A stretch of DNA of 64,000 nt from Haliea sp. (GCA_016704305.1 JADJAL010000001.1:124001-188000); one strand, 5' to 3'. Numbered from the stretch's first letter, positions 34,778-43,816 are shown. Notes: generated by a model not told the origin, from the letters alone. Program-made: numbers and translations.

Positions 34778-35722
34778 TTATGCGTTCGCGCGACGTTGTC
34801 GCCATACCTGCAAGCCCTGCGCATTCAGCTGCATATCGACGGCCAGGCGATTGCGCAGCAGGGCCTCATCGGCGCTGCTATCGAAACGCGACAGCAACTC
34901 CAGCGAATAGTCCGTCAGGCGTTGCTGCAAGGCTGCGACATCCAATGAATCGTCACTGGCAATCTCGCAGTACGCCTCGACCTGGCGGGCCAGTGACTGC
35001 GATTTTTCCGCGCTGTAGGGCAATTCGCCATGATGTGTCAGGTAGACGCGCTGCACAGGGTAGCTGGCCAACAGCGCCAACGAGGCGAGATACGCCTCAG
35101 GATCGAACTGGCTGGGTGTCGTGGACGGCAATACAAAGTCGCCCTCTGGAAAACGACACCACGGATAGGAGACACCGAACATATCGCCGCTGAACCAACC
35201 GCGACTGGCGGCATCCCAGACGCAAAAATGGTGTTCGGCATGGCCGCGCGTGTGGCGAAACTCCAGCGGCCGACCCGCCAGCGAGACCCGCTCCCCATCG
35301 TCCATTGGTCGTATGCGGGCGGCGTCTATAGGCGCCACGTCGCCATACAGTGTATGAAACAGGTCCGCGCCATACACTTCCTTGGCCGCCGCGACCAGGC
35401 GGTTCGGGTCGGCCATATGCCTGGCGCCGCGCGGATGCACAAGCAATTGCGCGGCGGGCAGTGCCGCCATCAGCGTCCCGGCGCCACCGGCATGATCCAG
35501 ATGCACATGGGTGGGGATAATGTAACGTACCTGCTCCGCCGCTATGCCGCGATGGTGCAGGAGTTGCAAAAGGCGCGGTGCGCTGTGGCTGGTACCCGTC
35601 TCCAGAACGGCACATTCACCGTTCTCTTCCATCAGGTAGAAACAGGCCATGCCGTGGCTGCCATAAGCGGCATCGATACAGGTGATGCCAACGTCCAGTT
35701 CGGTGTACTCCATGTCAGCCAT
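34778..35722 (-). CDS. MBL-fold metallo-hydrolase
   Basis: A 314-residue metallo-beta-lactamase-fold protein with the metal motif THVHLDHAGG (HxHxDH), later His in RHTRGHAEHHFCVW and Asp in GWFSGDMFGVSYP, and a final His in YLTHHGELPYS. An alpha-helical C-terminal tail (about 240-314) follows the catalytic domain. It is a probable hydrolase of an ester, thioester or lactone. It is the last gene of the run headed by the TetR gene, 30 bp after the SDR gene. The actual reaction is unknown. Confidence 0.88.
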   Translation of the reverse strand: MADMEYTELDVGITCIDAAYGSHGMACFYLMEENGECAVLETGTSHSAPRLLQLLHHRGIAAEQVRYIIPTHVHLDHAGGAGTLMAALPAAQLLVHPRGARHMADPNRLVAAAKEVYGADLFHTLYGDVAPIDAARIRPMDDGERVSLAGRPLEFRHTRGHAEHHFCVWDAASRGWFSGDMFGVSYPWCRFPEGDFVLPSTTPSQFDPEAYLASLALLASYPVQRVYLTHHGELPYSAEKSQSLARQVEAYCEIASDDSLDVAALQQRLTDYSLELLSRFDSSADEALLRNRLAVDMQLNAQGLQVWRQRRANA

Positions 35723-35752
35723 CGCCTCTAGCGCGTGACAGGAGCAGCGCGT

Positions 35753-36523
35753 TCATCCGGCATTTGCCACGGCACCGCCGTCCAGCACTAACGTGTGCCC
35801 CGTCACCCAGGCAGAGGCGCGCGAGCACAGGTAAATGGCGGTACCTGCCGCATCCTCTGCATTGCCCAATCGTCCACAGGGAAATCCGGCGGCCATCTGC
35901 GCTTCGTGCGGCAACAGGTGCGCCGTCATTTTGCTGGGAAAGAAGCCCGGTGCAATGCCGTTGACATTGATGCCCTGCGGCGCAAGGTCAGCGCCCAGGT
36001 GCCGGGTCAACTGGTGCACGGCAGCCTTGCTGGCGGAATAGGCATAGTTCTTCATATGCGGGTGCGTAATACCGTTGATCGAACCGATATTAATGACCCG
36101 CGCCGGGTCATCCTTGCTCCCCGCCGCGCGCAGCGCAGGTAGCAACTGCTGCGTTAAAAAAAACAGGGATTTGACATTGAGGTCCATGGTCTTGTCCCAG
36201 CCGCTCTCGGGAAAGTCGTCAATCTCCGCACCCCAGGTGGCGCCGGCATTGTTCACAAGGATATGCAGGCGCTCCTCCGCTGCCGTTATCGCGGCGGCAA
36301 ACGCGGTGACACCCGCCACAGTCGACAGGTCCGAGGGAATCGCGATGCACTGTCCCAGCGCGCCCAGTTCACGTTCCGTGGCGCGCAGTTCCTCCTCCTT
36401 GCGCGCGGTGATATAGGTCTTCACGCCGTTTTCGACAAAACCGCGCGCGATCATCGCGCCGATGCCACGCGAGCCGCCCGTCACTACCGCCACCTTGCCG
36501 CTGACGTTAAACAGATTCTTCAT
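35753..36523 (-). CDS. SDR family oxidoreductase
   Basis: A 256-residue short-chain dehydrogenase: TGGSRGIGAMIARG (cofactor loop), ILVNNAGATWGAE, the catalytic Ser in VINIGSINGITHP and YAYSASKAAVHQL (Tyr-x3-Lys), and VNGIAPGFFPSKMT. ITARKEEEL after the second strand, with Arg, suggests NADP(H) preference. It resembles 3-oxoacyl-ACP or gluconate-type reductases; the substrate is unknown. It lies between SRPBCC and MBL genes on the same strand, in the TetR-headed run. Confidence 0.9.
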   Translation of the reverse strand: MKNLFNVSGKVAVVTGGSRGIGAMIARGFVENGVKTYITARKEEELRATERELGALGQCIAIPSDLSTVAGVTAFAAAITAAEERLHILVNNAGATWGAEIDDFPESGWDKTMDLNVKSLFFLTQQLLPALRAAGSKDDPARVINIGSINGITHPHMKNYAYSASKAAVHQLTRHLGADLAPQGINVNGIAPGFFPSKMTAHLLPHEAQMAAGFPCGRLGNAEDAAGTAIYLCSRASAWVTGHTLVLDGGAVANAG

Positions 36524-36585
36524 AGGTTATTCTCTTTGTTGTCCATGTTGTCCGGGTTACCAGGGTTGGCCAGGCGCCCAGCCGC

Positions 36586-37065
36586 TCAGTCGATTGTCCC
36601 ACCCTCGGCCAGCGTAGCCAACTGGCCGGCAACGGCATTCCACCCCTCGGCGAAGCCCATTTCCGCATGGCGCTTGCACGTCGCTTCATCCCAGTGGCGC
36701 GACCACGCAAAATAGCGCGTGCCGCTGCCGTCGGCGGAAATCTCCATGCCGCCGACCATGAATGCCGCCTGCGGCCGGAAATCACCGCCCAATTTAGCGA
36801 AGGCATCCGTGAATACAAACCGTTTTCCCGGCGTGACTTCCAGGAAAATGCCCTCCCCGCCGGATTGTTCGCCGTCCGGCCCGTGCATCAGCGTCGTGCA
36901 ACGCCCCCCTGCGCGCCAGTCGAGTTCAACAATCTCCGTGCGCCATGGGCGCGGGCACCACCATTCGGACAGGCGCTCGGTCATCACCTGCCAGACGGTT
37001 TCAGGAGGCGCAGCGATATGGTGCGTGACGGAAAGTTGCCAGCCGTTATCTGCTGTTGCGGTCAT
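36586..37065 (-). CDS. SRPBCC domain protein (AHSA1/START-like)
   Basis: A 159-residue protein from ATG 37065, which has a GGAGACA ribosome-binding site. It has the typical SRPBCC start SVTHHIAAPPETVWQVMTE and the core GGRCTTLMHGPDGEQSGGEG and GKRFVFTDAF, ending in GWNAVAGQLATLAEGG. Such proteins bind hydrophobic ligands and often occur with glyoxalase-like and GST genes under a small regulator, as here. The frame is open upstream to 37392, but that part overlaps the GST gene and is not conserved-looking. Exact role unknown. Confidence 0.88.
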   Translation of the reverse strand: MTATADNGWQLSVTHHIAAPPETVWQVMTERLSEWWCPRPWRTEIVELDWRAGGRCTTLMHGPDGEQSGGEGIFLEVTPGKRFVFTDAFAKLGGDFRPQAAFMVGGMEISADGSGTRYFAWSRHWDEATCKRHAEMGFAEGWNAVAGQLATLAEGGTID

Positions 37066-37090
37066 CGAATGTCTCCTTGCAAGTTGCGCG

Positions 37091-37750
37091 TTAATCGCGA
37101 TCAGGTGCGCCCAGCGGGAACAGGGGGCGATAGGGACGCGCTGCATCGACACAACGCGCGAATGAAGGGCGCTCGAGCAGTCGCGCAAGGTACCCGCGCA
37201 GCACGCTATTCCCGGCCGGAATCGGATGTACCCAATCGGCGTAAAACAGTGCTGGCGCAGCGGCGCAGTCGGCCAGCGTGAAGTCGTCGCCCGCCGCCCA
37301 GCGACGCCCTGCAAGGCGCCGCTCAAACCAGTCGTACGCTTGCTCGAGCGCGGCGCGGGCGCGCGTGACGTTTGGCTCATGCCTTTGCGCAACCGGACAC
37401 AACGCGTTATCCACGACAGCCTGCATTGGCGCCATCACATAGCTGTCGAACAGGCGATCCAGCAACCGCACTTCTGCGCACGCCTCTGGATCCTGCGGCA
37501 GCAACGCAACAGTGCCAGGGTAATGGCGCGCCAGGTATTCGATAATAATCGTTGACTCAAATACCGCGCGCCCGGCATCCAGCAGTAACGGAAACTTGCC
37601 GATGCTCCAGTGCGCCATCAACGCCGCGCCGTTCTCCGGATGCTCGGCATCCAGCATGCGGAATTCGAATGGCGTCGCGTTCTCATACAGCGCAATAAGC
37701 ACTTTTTGCGAATAGGACGAAAAAGGGTGTGCCAGTAATTCCAATGACAT
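37091..37750 (-). CDS. Glutathione S-transferase family protein
   Basis: A 219-residue GST. The N-terminal thioredoxin fold has AHPFSSYSQKVLIALYE and the cis-Pro segment IGKFPLLLDAGRAVFESTIIIEYLA (Glu-Ser binds the gamma-glutamyl part). The C-terminal helical domain contains AAGDDFTLADCAAAPALFY with the N-capping-box Asp. It probably conjugates or reduces an electrophile with glutathione. It lies 15 bp from the VOC gene and 25 bp from the SRPBCC gene, so it is in the same operon. Unlike the GST at 28.3-28.9 kb its frame is intact. Confidence 0.9.
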   Translation of the reverse strand: MSLELLAHPFSSYSQKVLIALYENATPFEFRMLDAEHPENGAALMAHWSIGKFPLLLDAGRAVFESTIIIEYLARHYPGTVALLPQDPEACAEVRLLDRLFDSYVMAPMQAVVDNALCPVAQRHEPNVTRARAALEQAYDWFERRLAGRRWAAGDDFTLADCAAAPALFYADWVHPIPAGNSVLRGYLARLLERPSFARCVDAARPYRPLFPLGAPDRD

Positions 37751-37765
37751 TTGGCTGCCTCGCTG

Positions 37766-38551
37766 CTAATTTCGCGCGCCGACCAGCGCGAAGGCGGCAC
37801 CTTGCGGGTCAATTGCATTCAGGGAAAAGTCGCCGCCCGGGATCTCCGTTGGCGGTTGCACGATTTGCCCGCCGTGCGCATTGATCGCGGCGACTGCAGC
37901 GTCAATATCAGGCACGCGAAAATAGTAGGTCCAGATCGAAGTCGGCATCCCGGGCATCAACGGCATCATCGCGCCAATCAGGAAATCGTGGCGCAAAAAT
38001 TCGTATTTTCCCAACGGCCCCATGTCCATGTCACCGTCCTTCACCCAGCCGAACAGATCATGGTAAAAGTGAAACGCCAGCGCCGGATTGCTGGTGGCCA
38101 GTTCGTTCCACGCGCAGTGCCCGATTTTTGGTTCCGTCGCGGCAAACGACTGGCTACCGCCACCTCCCGGTGGCGGTGTCGGCGTCATCACATAGAACAT
38201 CGCACCCAGTGGATCCGCGACGTAGGCGAAGCGCCCCACGCCAGGAATGTCCTGCGGCTCCATGTACACACTGCCGTGCGCGGACGTGATCGCTGCAGCC
38301 ATGCGATCCACGTCCTCCACGCCGATATATCCTCGCCAGCAAGGCTGTGTACCACCCTGCTGCATTTCCTGAGTCAGCGGCAACACCCCGCCGACATGCA
38401 CGCCCGCCATGGAAAACTGGCGGTAATCCAGCGCGTCCTGGCCGGTGCTGTTGAACGTCCAGCCGAGCACCGCGGCGTAAAACGCCTGCGCGGCGTCGGC
38501 ATCACTGGTCATCAGTTCGTACCAGATGTGGTCACCGTGTTTATTGCTCAT
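37766..38551 (-). CDS. VOC family protein (two glyoxalase-like domains)
   Basis: A 261-residue protein with two vicinal-oxygen-chelate repeats. The first starts HIWYELMTSDADAAQAFYAAVLGW, the second HCAWNELATSNPALAFHFYHDLFGW. Each has a His/Glu metal-ligand pattern. Between them is a Pro/Gly-rich linker (TPPPGGGGSQ). These proteins are usually annotated as glyoxalase-like or bleomycin-resistance-like, with unknown function. It is 10 bp after the DUF1428 gene and belongs to the TetR operon. It does not show the extradiol dioxygenase ligand set. Confidence 0.9.
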   Translation of the reverse strand: MSNKHGDHIWYELMTSDADAAQAFYAAVLGWTFNSTGQDALDYRQFSMAGVHVGGVLPLTQEMQQGGTQPCWRGYIGVEDVDRMAAAITSAHGSVYMEPQDIPGVGRFAYVADPLGAMFYVMTPTPPPGGGGSQSFAATEPKIGHCAWNELATSNPALAFHFYHDLFGWVKDGDMDMGPLGKYEFLRHDFLIGAMMPLMPGMPTSIWTYYFRVPDIDAAVAAINAHGGQIVQPPTEIPGGDFSLNAIDPQGAAFALVGARN

Positions 38552-38561
38552 ACCCGCCTCC

Positions 38562-38933
38562 TTATTTTTGGATGTCCACCACCGGCGCGAAACCGCCGAA
38601 GATCAGGCGCTTGCCATCAAACGGCATCGGGTTTTTCGCCGGGTCCATGCGCGGGTCCACAAAGCCGGGGTCCATCATCTTTGCCATCGCCGCATCGCGA
38701 GTCGCTTTGTCCGGCCATTCGATCCACGAAAAAACAACGCTTTCATCACTGTTCGCCTTTACCGCTTTACGAAAATCCGTGGTTTCACCGTCAGGCACGT
38801 CCTCGCCCCAGCATTCAAGGACGCGGAGCGCGCCCATTTCAATGAACACGCTGTCAGCCGTCGCGGCGTGGTCGATGAATTTCTGTTTGTTCGCGGTGGG
38901 CACTGCAATCACAAAACCGTCAACGTAGTTCAT
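38562..38933 (-). CDS. DUF1428 family protein
   Basis: A 123-residue protein with MNYVDGFVIAVPTANKQKF at the start, then ECWGEDVPDGETTDFRKAVKA and DESVVFSWIEWPDKATRDAAM, and DGKRLIFGGFAPVVDI at the end. These are characteristic of DUF1428 (alpha-beta barrel dimer). Length is standard. Its ATG overlaps the TetR stop by 4 bp, so it is translationally coupled to the regulator and is the first structural gene of the operon. Molecular function is unknown; the family is related to antibiotic-biosynthesis-monooxygenase-fold proteins. Confidence 0.92.
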   Translation of the reverse strand: MNYVDGFVIAVPTANKQKFIDHAATADSVFIEMGALRVLECWGEDVPDGETTDFRKAVKANSDESVVFSWIEWPDKATRDAAMAKMMDPGFVDPRMDPAKNPMPFDGKRLIFGGFAPVVDIQK

Positions 38934-39607
38934 GGTGTGTCTCCTTTGGTTGGGGTACTGATTTGATCAGGTACTGCTTTGAGTGAGCTGCTGCAGCCAA
39001 ACAACAGTTCAAAATAGCGCTTTAGGTGCGCGGTACTTTCAACCGCTACCGACGTGTCGCCACTGGCCTTGGCCAGGATGAAAGCGCCCTGCAACACGGC
39101 CTGCGTATGCAGCGCGAGACTGGCGGGGCTCACCTCCCTGAGCATGCCGCAGTGCGCTGCCGCTGCGGCGATATCCGCCTCCAGAGTCGCGGCGTGGTCC
39201 GCAATACTGGCGTTGCACGCCGCGCGAATCGCATCGCTGGACTGATAGCTCTCCTGCACCATCGTGCCGGCCAGGCAGGTAATTTCAGCCAGAGGCCCAT
39301 TGAGCAACTCGGTACGGAAATCAATGTAGGCCAATATCCGCTGCAGCGGATCAGCGTGATGGTGGTAAGGCGCCTGCGCGAACAGCTGGCTGGTCGTAGC
39401 CGACCAATGCTCGGCGGCCGCCACGCCCAGCGCTTCCTTGCTTTTAAAGTGATGGAAGAATGCGCCCTTGGTCACGCCGGCCTCTGCGCACAACGCATCC
39501 ACCGACGTCGCGCCATAACCCTTTTCACGAATCATCTTCAGCGCGGCATTGAGCAACTTTTCGCGCGCGCCGACGGGTGGACTGGATGTGGTGGGTTTTG
39601 CGTTCAT
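38930..39607 (-). CDS. TetR/AcrR family transcriptional regulator
   Basis: A 225-residue regulator. The N-terminal HTH (about 15-60) reads AREKLLNAALKMIREKGYGATSV, LCAEAGVTKGAFFHHFKSKEAL. The C-terminal ligand domain has the TetR_C_16/YcdC-like pattern with CLAGTMVQESYQSS. ATG 39607 is used; ATG 39616 is possible. A palindromic operator lies 11 bp upstream, so it probably represses itself and the downstream DUF1428-VOC-GST-SRPBCC genes until an inducer binds. The inducer may be an electrophile, given the GST and glyoxalase-like targets; this is inference. Confidence 0.92.
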   Translation of the reverse strand: MNAKPTTSSPPVGAREKLLNAALKMIREKGYGATSVDALCAEAGVTKGAFFHHFKSKEALGVAAAEHWSATTSQLFAQAPYHHHADPLQRILAYIDFRTELLNGPLAEITCLAGTMVQESYQSSDAIRAACNASIADHAATLEADIAAAAAHCGMLREVSPASLALHTQAVLQGAFILAKASGDTSVAVESTAHLKRYFELLFGCSSSLKAVPDQISTPTKGDTP

Positions 39608-39618
39608 GGGCCTCATAG

Positions 39619-39634
39619 TACCGACCAGTTGGTA
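39619..39634. promoter_or_regulatory. Palindromic operator for the TetR regulator
   Basis: TACCGACCAGTTGGTA is a 16-bp imperfect dyad (TACC-n-AC-nn-GT-n-GGTA) of the form often bound by TetR proteins. It lies 12 bp upstream of ATG 39607. Confidence 0.65.
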
Positions 39635-39805
39635 TGTGTCAACCCCCAACGCAACTAAGCCCTGCACGGCATTACCGCCCGCCGCTGCTCGGACGCCGTC
39701 GCCACGTGCCATAATTCTTGTCGCGCAGGCCCGCTCGACCACTCCATGCGTTGTGTCGCCAGGGGCCATTGCCAGAATCGGCTGCAACTTTTGGGAGGAG
39801 GACTT

Positions 39806-40174
39806 ATGCCGGTATTTCGCAGGGAGCAACAACAAATCCACAGTATGCAGGGCAATCACATAGCGGGTACTGCCACGGCGGCCAGCGGCGCACAGCAGGT
39901 AGAGATGTGGCACGGTCGCATGGATGCGCAATCAGTAACGCCGCCGCACCGTCACAATGGAGAAGAGGTCGTCCTGTTCCTGAGGGGCAGTGGGCGGGCG
40001 ACAGTCGGGGCGACCGAAGTGCGTTACCGGGCCGGCGACACGCTGATCCTGCCGGCGGACGAAGTACATCAAATATTCGCGGAAGAGGACAGTGAGTTTG
40101 TGTCGGCAATGCCGATCGGGGGAACGATTAAACTCCCGGATGGCACTGTGATGGACTTGCCCTGGCGCAAGTAA
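39806..40174 (+). CDS. Cupin domain protein
   Basis: A 122-residue single-cupin protein. Motif 1 is VTPPHRHNGEEVVLFLRGSG, with the His-x-His and Glu metal ligands; motif 2 is YRAGDTLILPADEVHQIFAE, with the final His. The start ATG 39806 has a strong GGAGGAGG site. It is divergent from the TetR gene, so the shared 200-bp region could serve both. Likely a small metal-dependent enzyme or sensor; no function can be named. Confidence 0.88.
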   Translation: MPVFRREQQQIHSMQGNHIAGTATAASGAQQVEMWHGRMDAQSVTPPHRHNGEEVVLFLRGSGRATVGATEVRYRAGDTLILPADEVHQIFAEEDSEFVSAMPIGGTIKLPDGTVMDLPWRK

Positions 40175-40241
40175 CACGCTCACCCGCTGATTGTCGCGCA
40201 GAATGTCGCGCAGGTTGTTGAGCCACTGACTGCGCCCGGCG

Positions 40242-41771
40242 CTAAACCGTTCTCGCCGCAGCCAGCGCCCGCAGAATCGTGGCGCGCGTATCCGCCGGAT
40301 CGATCACCGCATCCAGTTCCAGGTAGGACGCCGCTTCCGACGCCTTGCCCACCTCGTACATGCGCGCCACCAGCTGCTGGAACAATTGTTCGCGCGCGAC
40401 AGGATCCTCCTCGGCTTCCAGCTCCTTCTTGTACCCCAGCCGCACGGCGCCTTCGAGGCCCATGCCGCCGAACTCGCCAGTAGGCCACGCGGCGGCGTAC
40501 ACCGGCGCGACAAAACTGCCACCGGTCATCGCCATCGCGCCAAGACCGTAGGCCTTGCGCAGGAAGATGGCCACAACGGGCACCCGCAACCGGGATCCCA
40601 CCAGGAACAGCGACGACATGCGCCGTACCGCACCCTGCGCTTCGCTGTCCGGCCCCACCATGAAACCCGGCGTATCCGTCAGCGACAACACCGGCAGTGA
40701 GAAGGCATCACAGATCTGCAGGAAGCGCGCCGCTTTTTCCGCCGAAACAGCATCAACGGCACCGCCGAGCTGCTGGCAGTCGTTGGCGATCAGCGCAATC
40801 GGTTTGCCCTCCAGCCGCAGGAAGCCGGTGATGATGCCGCGCCCGTAAATGCGCTGCAGTTCGAGGAAGGAGCCGGTGTCGGCCAGCGTTTCGATGATGC
40901 GCCGCACCGGGTAGCCCCAGCGACGGTCTTCCGGGATGGCGTCGCGCAGGCTTTCCTGAGGCGCGCTCTCCCACGTCGCTACCGATCCCTGGAAATACGA
41001 CAGCAACTGCCGCGCAATGCGTGTCGCGTGCGCCTCGTCGTCGGCGACGATATCCACCACGCCGTTCTTTTCCTGCACCTCGATCGGACCGATGGCCGTG
41101 GGCTCGTGCTTGCCCATGCCACCGCCTTCGATCATCGCGGGGCCGGCCATGCCTATCCACGACGAGCGGGTGGCAATGCAAAAATCCGCACAACCAAACA
41201 GCGCGGCATTGCCGGCAAAACAATAGCCGTTGTTGACGGCGATGCGCGGCACCTTGCCACTGAGCGCCGCCCAACTGCGGAACGATTTGATATTGAGTCC
41301 GGCGATCTGCGTGCTGACGTCGGTATCGCCCGGCCGCCCGCCCCCGCCCTCGGTGTACATCACCAGCGGCAACGACTGCTCCTGCGCCAGTTCGCAGATG
41401 CGATCCAGTTTGCGGTGATGAAAGAAGCCCTGCGTCCCGGCCAGCACAGCGTAATCGTTGACGATAATGCCGGCGCGGGCGCGCTGTGGCCCGACCAGCG
41501 CGGCGTTGATCGTGCAGGTACCCGTGATGATGCCGTCGGCCGCTGTGCTGGTTTGCAGGTCGGCATACGCGCGGCGGCTGCGCTGCGCCGCGACGGCCAA
41601 CTGGCCGTACTCCTGGAACGAGCCCTCGTCTGCCAGATCGGCGACATTTTCCCGCGCGGTGCGGTAGCCCCTGGCGTGGCGCTTGCTGCGCGCCGCGTCA
41701 CGCGCGTCGTCGAGCGTGCGCGCGATGCGCTCGCGCAATGCCTGCAGTTCCGGCCTGATCTCGCTATCCAT
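40242..41771 (-). CDS. Acyl-CoA carboxylase carboxyltransferase
   Basis: A 509-residue carboxyltransferase with two crotonase-like halves. The N-half has GIIVNDYAVLAGTQGFFHHRK and the oxyanion segment GMAGPAMIEGGGMGKHEP; the C-half has SLTDTPGFMVGPDSEAQGAVRR and YGLGAMAMTGGSF. It would move CO2 from carboxybiotin to an acyl-CoA. A biotin carboxylase or carrier gene is not adjacent, so partner subunits must be elsewhere. It is the last gene of an operon with a crotonase, AMACR, HSD10-like and acyl-CoA dehydrogenase genes, which fits breakdown of methyl-branched acyl-CoA (geranyl-, methylcrotonyl- or propionyl-type substrates). The exact acyl group is unknown. Confidence 0.9.
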   Translation of the reverse strand: MDSEIRPELQALRERIARTLDDARDAARSKRHARGYRTARENVADLADEGSFQEYGQLAVAAQRSRRAYADLQTSTAADGIITGTCTINAALVGPQRARAGIIVNDYAVLAGTQGFFHHRKLDRICELAQEQSLPLVMYTEGGGGRPGDTDVSTQIAGLNIKSFRSWAALSGKVPRIAVNNGYCFAGNAALFGCADFCIATRSSWIGMAGPAMIEGGGMGKHEPTAIGPIEVQEKNGVVDIVADDEAHATRIARQLLSYFQGSVATWESAPQESLRDAIPEDRRWGYPVRRIIETLADTGSFLELQRIYGRGIITGFLRLEGKPIALIANDCQQLGGAVDAVSAEKAARFLQICDAFSLPVLSLTDTPGFMVGPDSEAQGAVRRMSSLFLVGSRLRVPVVAIFLRKAYGLGAMAMTGGSFVAPVYAAAWPTGEFGGMGLEGAVRLGYKKELEAEEDPVAREQLFQQLVARMYEVGKASEAASYLELDAVIDPADTRATILRALAAARTV

Positions 41772-41794
41772 TCATGGCTCCGCTGGGTGCGGAA

Positions 41795-42583
41795 TCAGCG
41801 TCCCCGCCACTCCGGTGCGCGTTTTTGCATAAAGGCGATCACGCCTTCCTGCGCGTCCTCGCTGGTGATGCAGATGTGCTGCAGGCTGGCCTCTTTCGTG
41901 ATGGTGTCGCTGACCGGGTCTTCGATGGCGGCATTCAGCGCCTGTTTCGCATAGCGCAATGACAACGGCGCCTTGCCGGCGATTTCAGTTGCCCACGCCA
42001 GCGTCTCCGCCAGCAGTTTGTCGGCGGGCACCACGCGGTTGCACAGGCCCCACTGCAGGCACTTGTCGGCGCGAATCTTCTCGCCGGTGACAATCACTTC
42101 GTAGGCGCGCTTGCGGCCCAGCGTGCGCACCAGGTGCCAGCTCGCGCCGCCGTCTGGCACCAGGCCGATGGCGGCAAAGGCCTGGTAGATGTAGGCGTCT
42201 TCCGCCATCACCGTGAGGTCGCACACCATGCCGAAGGCGCTGCCGATACCGGCGCAGGCGCCGTTGATCGCACTGATCCAGGGCTTGGGTGCGGCAAAGA
42301 TTTCCATCAGCATCGGCTTGTACTCGCCGTTGAGCTGGTCTTCCACGCGAAAGTGGGTTTTATCCGCCGGCATATCGCCGAGGTCGGCACCGGCACTGAA
42401 GCTGCGGCCGACACCCGTGAGCACCACCACGCGCACGCTTGTGTCGTCGTTCACCTCGCGCACCGCATGCAACAGCTCGCGCCGCAACGCACCATCAAAA
42501 CTGTTGAGCTTGTCCGGACGGTTCAGGCTGACGACGGCGACTGCACCGTGTCGCTCGACCAGTACTGTTGAATAGTTGCCCAT
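41795..42583 (-). CDS. Enoyl-CoA hydratase/isomerase (PaaG-like)
   Basis: A 262-residue crotonase: VSLNRPDKLNSFDGALRR, oxyanion loops GRSFSAGADLGDMPAD and NGACAGIGSAFGMVCDLTV, and the active-site segment AAIGLVPDGGASWHLVR. The Asp in VPDGG is the PaaG-type catalytic residue, which favours delta-isomerase activity over hydration. It is 26 bp downstream of AMACR and 23 bp upstream of the carboxyltransferase on the same strand. The pathway is probably beta-oxidation of a branched or unsaturated acyl-CoA. Confidence 0.9.
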   Translation of the reverse strand: MGNYSTVLVERHGAVAVVSLNRPDKLNSFDGALRRELLHAVREVNDDTSVRVVVLTGVGRSFSAGADLGDMPADKTHFRVEDQLNGEYKPMLMEIFAAPKPWISAINGACAGIGSAFGMVCDLTVMAEDAYIYQAFAAIGLVPDGGASWHLVRTLGRKRAYEVIVTGEKIRADKCLQWGLCNRVVPADKLLAETLAWATEIAGKAPLSLRYAKQALNAAIEDPVSDTITKEASLQHICITSEDAQEGVIAFMQKRAPEWRGR

Positions 42584-42609
42584 AGCGCAAACCCTCTAGT
42601 GATTAATCG

Positions 42610-43743
42610 TCAATTGATGGAACCGGCTGTTCGAAGGCTCAGCAGTTCCTGCTCCGCAAAACCCATCGCCTTCAGCACGGCATCGGTATCCTGCCCCGCC
42701 GCGTGCGCACCGTGTTGCACCTGTGACGGGGTGCGACTGAAACGGGGCGCCGGCGCCGGTTGGGTCACGCCATCGATTTCGATATAGGTGCTGCGCGCGA
42801 CATTGGCGGGGTGTTGCGGCGCATCCATGAAATTCAGTACCGGCGCGAAGCACACATCGGTGCCTTCCATGATCTGGCACCACTGGGCCTGGGTTTTGCG
42901 TTTGAACACCGCAGCCAGCTTCTCTTTCATCAGCGGCCAGGCTGACTGATCATTCTGCGCGCCAAAATCGTCCGGTGACAGCTCCGCCAAAGTCATCAGC
43001 AACGCATAGAACTGTGGCTCGATCGAACCGATGGAAATGCATTCCCCATCGGCGCACTCATAGGTGCCGTAGTAATGCGCGCCGCCATCGAGCATGTTGG
43101 ACTCGCGCCGCGTCGCGTCCCACATGCCGAACGCCTGGAAGCTGTGGAACATCCACATCAGCTGCGCCGCGCCATCCACCATCGCCACATCGATAACCTG
43201 TCCCTGGCCGGAGTTTGCGGTTTCCAGCAGCGCGGCCAGGATCCCGTTGACCAGCAGCATGCCGCCGCCGCCCATATCGCCGACGAGGTTCAGTGGCGGC
43301 ACGGGTTTTTCGTCCTTGCGCCCCATCGCGTACAGCGCGCCAGTAATGGAAATGTAATTGATATCGTGCCCGGCGCTTTGCGCCAGCGGCCCATCCTGTC
43401 CCCAACCGGTCATGCGCGCGAACACCAGTTTGGGGTTGCGCGCCAGGCACACGTCCGGTCCAAAACCCAGCTTCTCGCAAACGCCGGGGCGATAGGGATC
43501 AATCAGTACGTCGGCGTTCTCCACCATGCGCAGCAGGGTCTCGAGTCCGCCGGGATCCTTGAGGTTGAGGACCACCGATTTCTTGCCACGGGCGCTGACG
43601 TCCTTCATTACCAGCGAGCTGGCACCAGCGGCCCGATCGATACAGATGACTTCCGCACCCATGTCCGCCAGCATCATCCCGCCCATCGGACCGGGCCCGA
43701 TACCGGCGAGTTCAATCACTGTGTAGCCGTGCAGCGGCCCCAT
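42610..43743 (-). CDS. Alpha-methylacyl-CoA racemase (CaiB/BaiF CoA-transferase family)
   Basis: A 377-residue class III CoA-transferase-fold protein. ELAGIGPGPMGGMMLADMGAEV matches AMACR. The proposed catalytic pair is present: His in SAGHDINYISITGAL and Asp in NLVGDMGGGGMLLVNG. The Glu lies in GSIEPQFYALL. It inverts the 2-methyl configuration of acyl-CoA (for example sterol or pristanoyl side chains) so that acyl-CoA dehydrogenase can act. Position after an HSD10-like gene and before an isomerase supports this. A hairpin lies in the 73-bp gap to the previous gene. Confidence 0.92.
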   Translation of the reverse strand: MGPLHGYTVIELAGIGPGPMGGMMLADMGAEVICIDRAAGASSLVMKDVSARGKKSVVLNLKDPGGLETLLRMVENADVLIDPYRPGVCEKLGFGPDVCLARNPKLVFARMTGWGQDGPLAQSAGHDINYISITGALYAMGRKDEKPVPPLNLVGDMGGGGMLLVNGILAALLETANSGQGQVIDVAMVDGAAQLMWMFHSFQAFGMWDATRRESNMLDGGAHYYGTYECADGECISIGSIEPQFYALLMTLAELSPDDFGAQNDQSAWPLMKEKLAAVFKRKTQAQWCQIMEGTDVCFAPVLNFMDAPQHPANVARSTYIEIDGVTQPAPAPRFSRTPSQVQHGAHAAGQDTDAVLKAMGFAEQELLSLRTAGSIN

Positions 43744-43770
43744 ACACTTCTCCTATGCGTTCATACTGCG

Positions 43771-43793
43771 GCGCGCCGGAGGCTCCGGCGCGC
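43771..43793 (-). other. Intercistronic GC hairpin between HSD10-like and AMACR genes
   Basis: GCGCGCCGGA (43771-43780) and TCCGGCGCGC (43784-43793) form a perfect 10-bp stem with a 3-nt loop. No T-run follows. It may slow 3' exonuclease or reduce readthrough inside the operon. Confidence 0.7.
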
Positions 43794-43816
43794 ACGCGTT
43801 ACAGCAAGCTGGCAGC

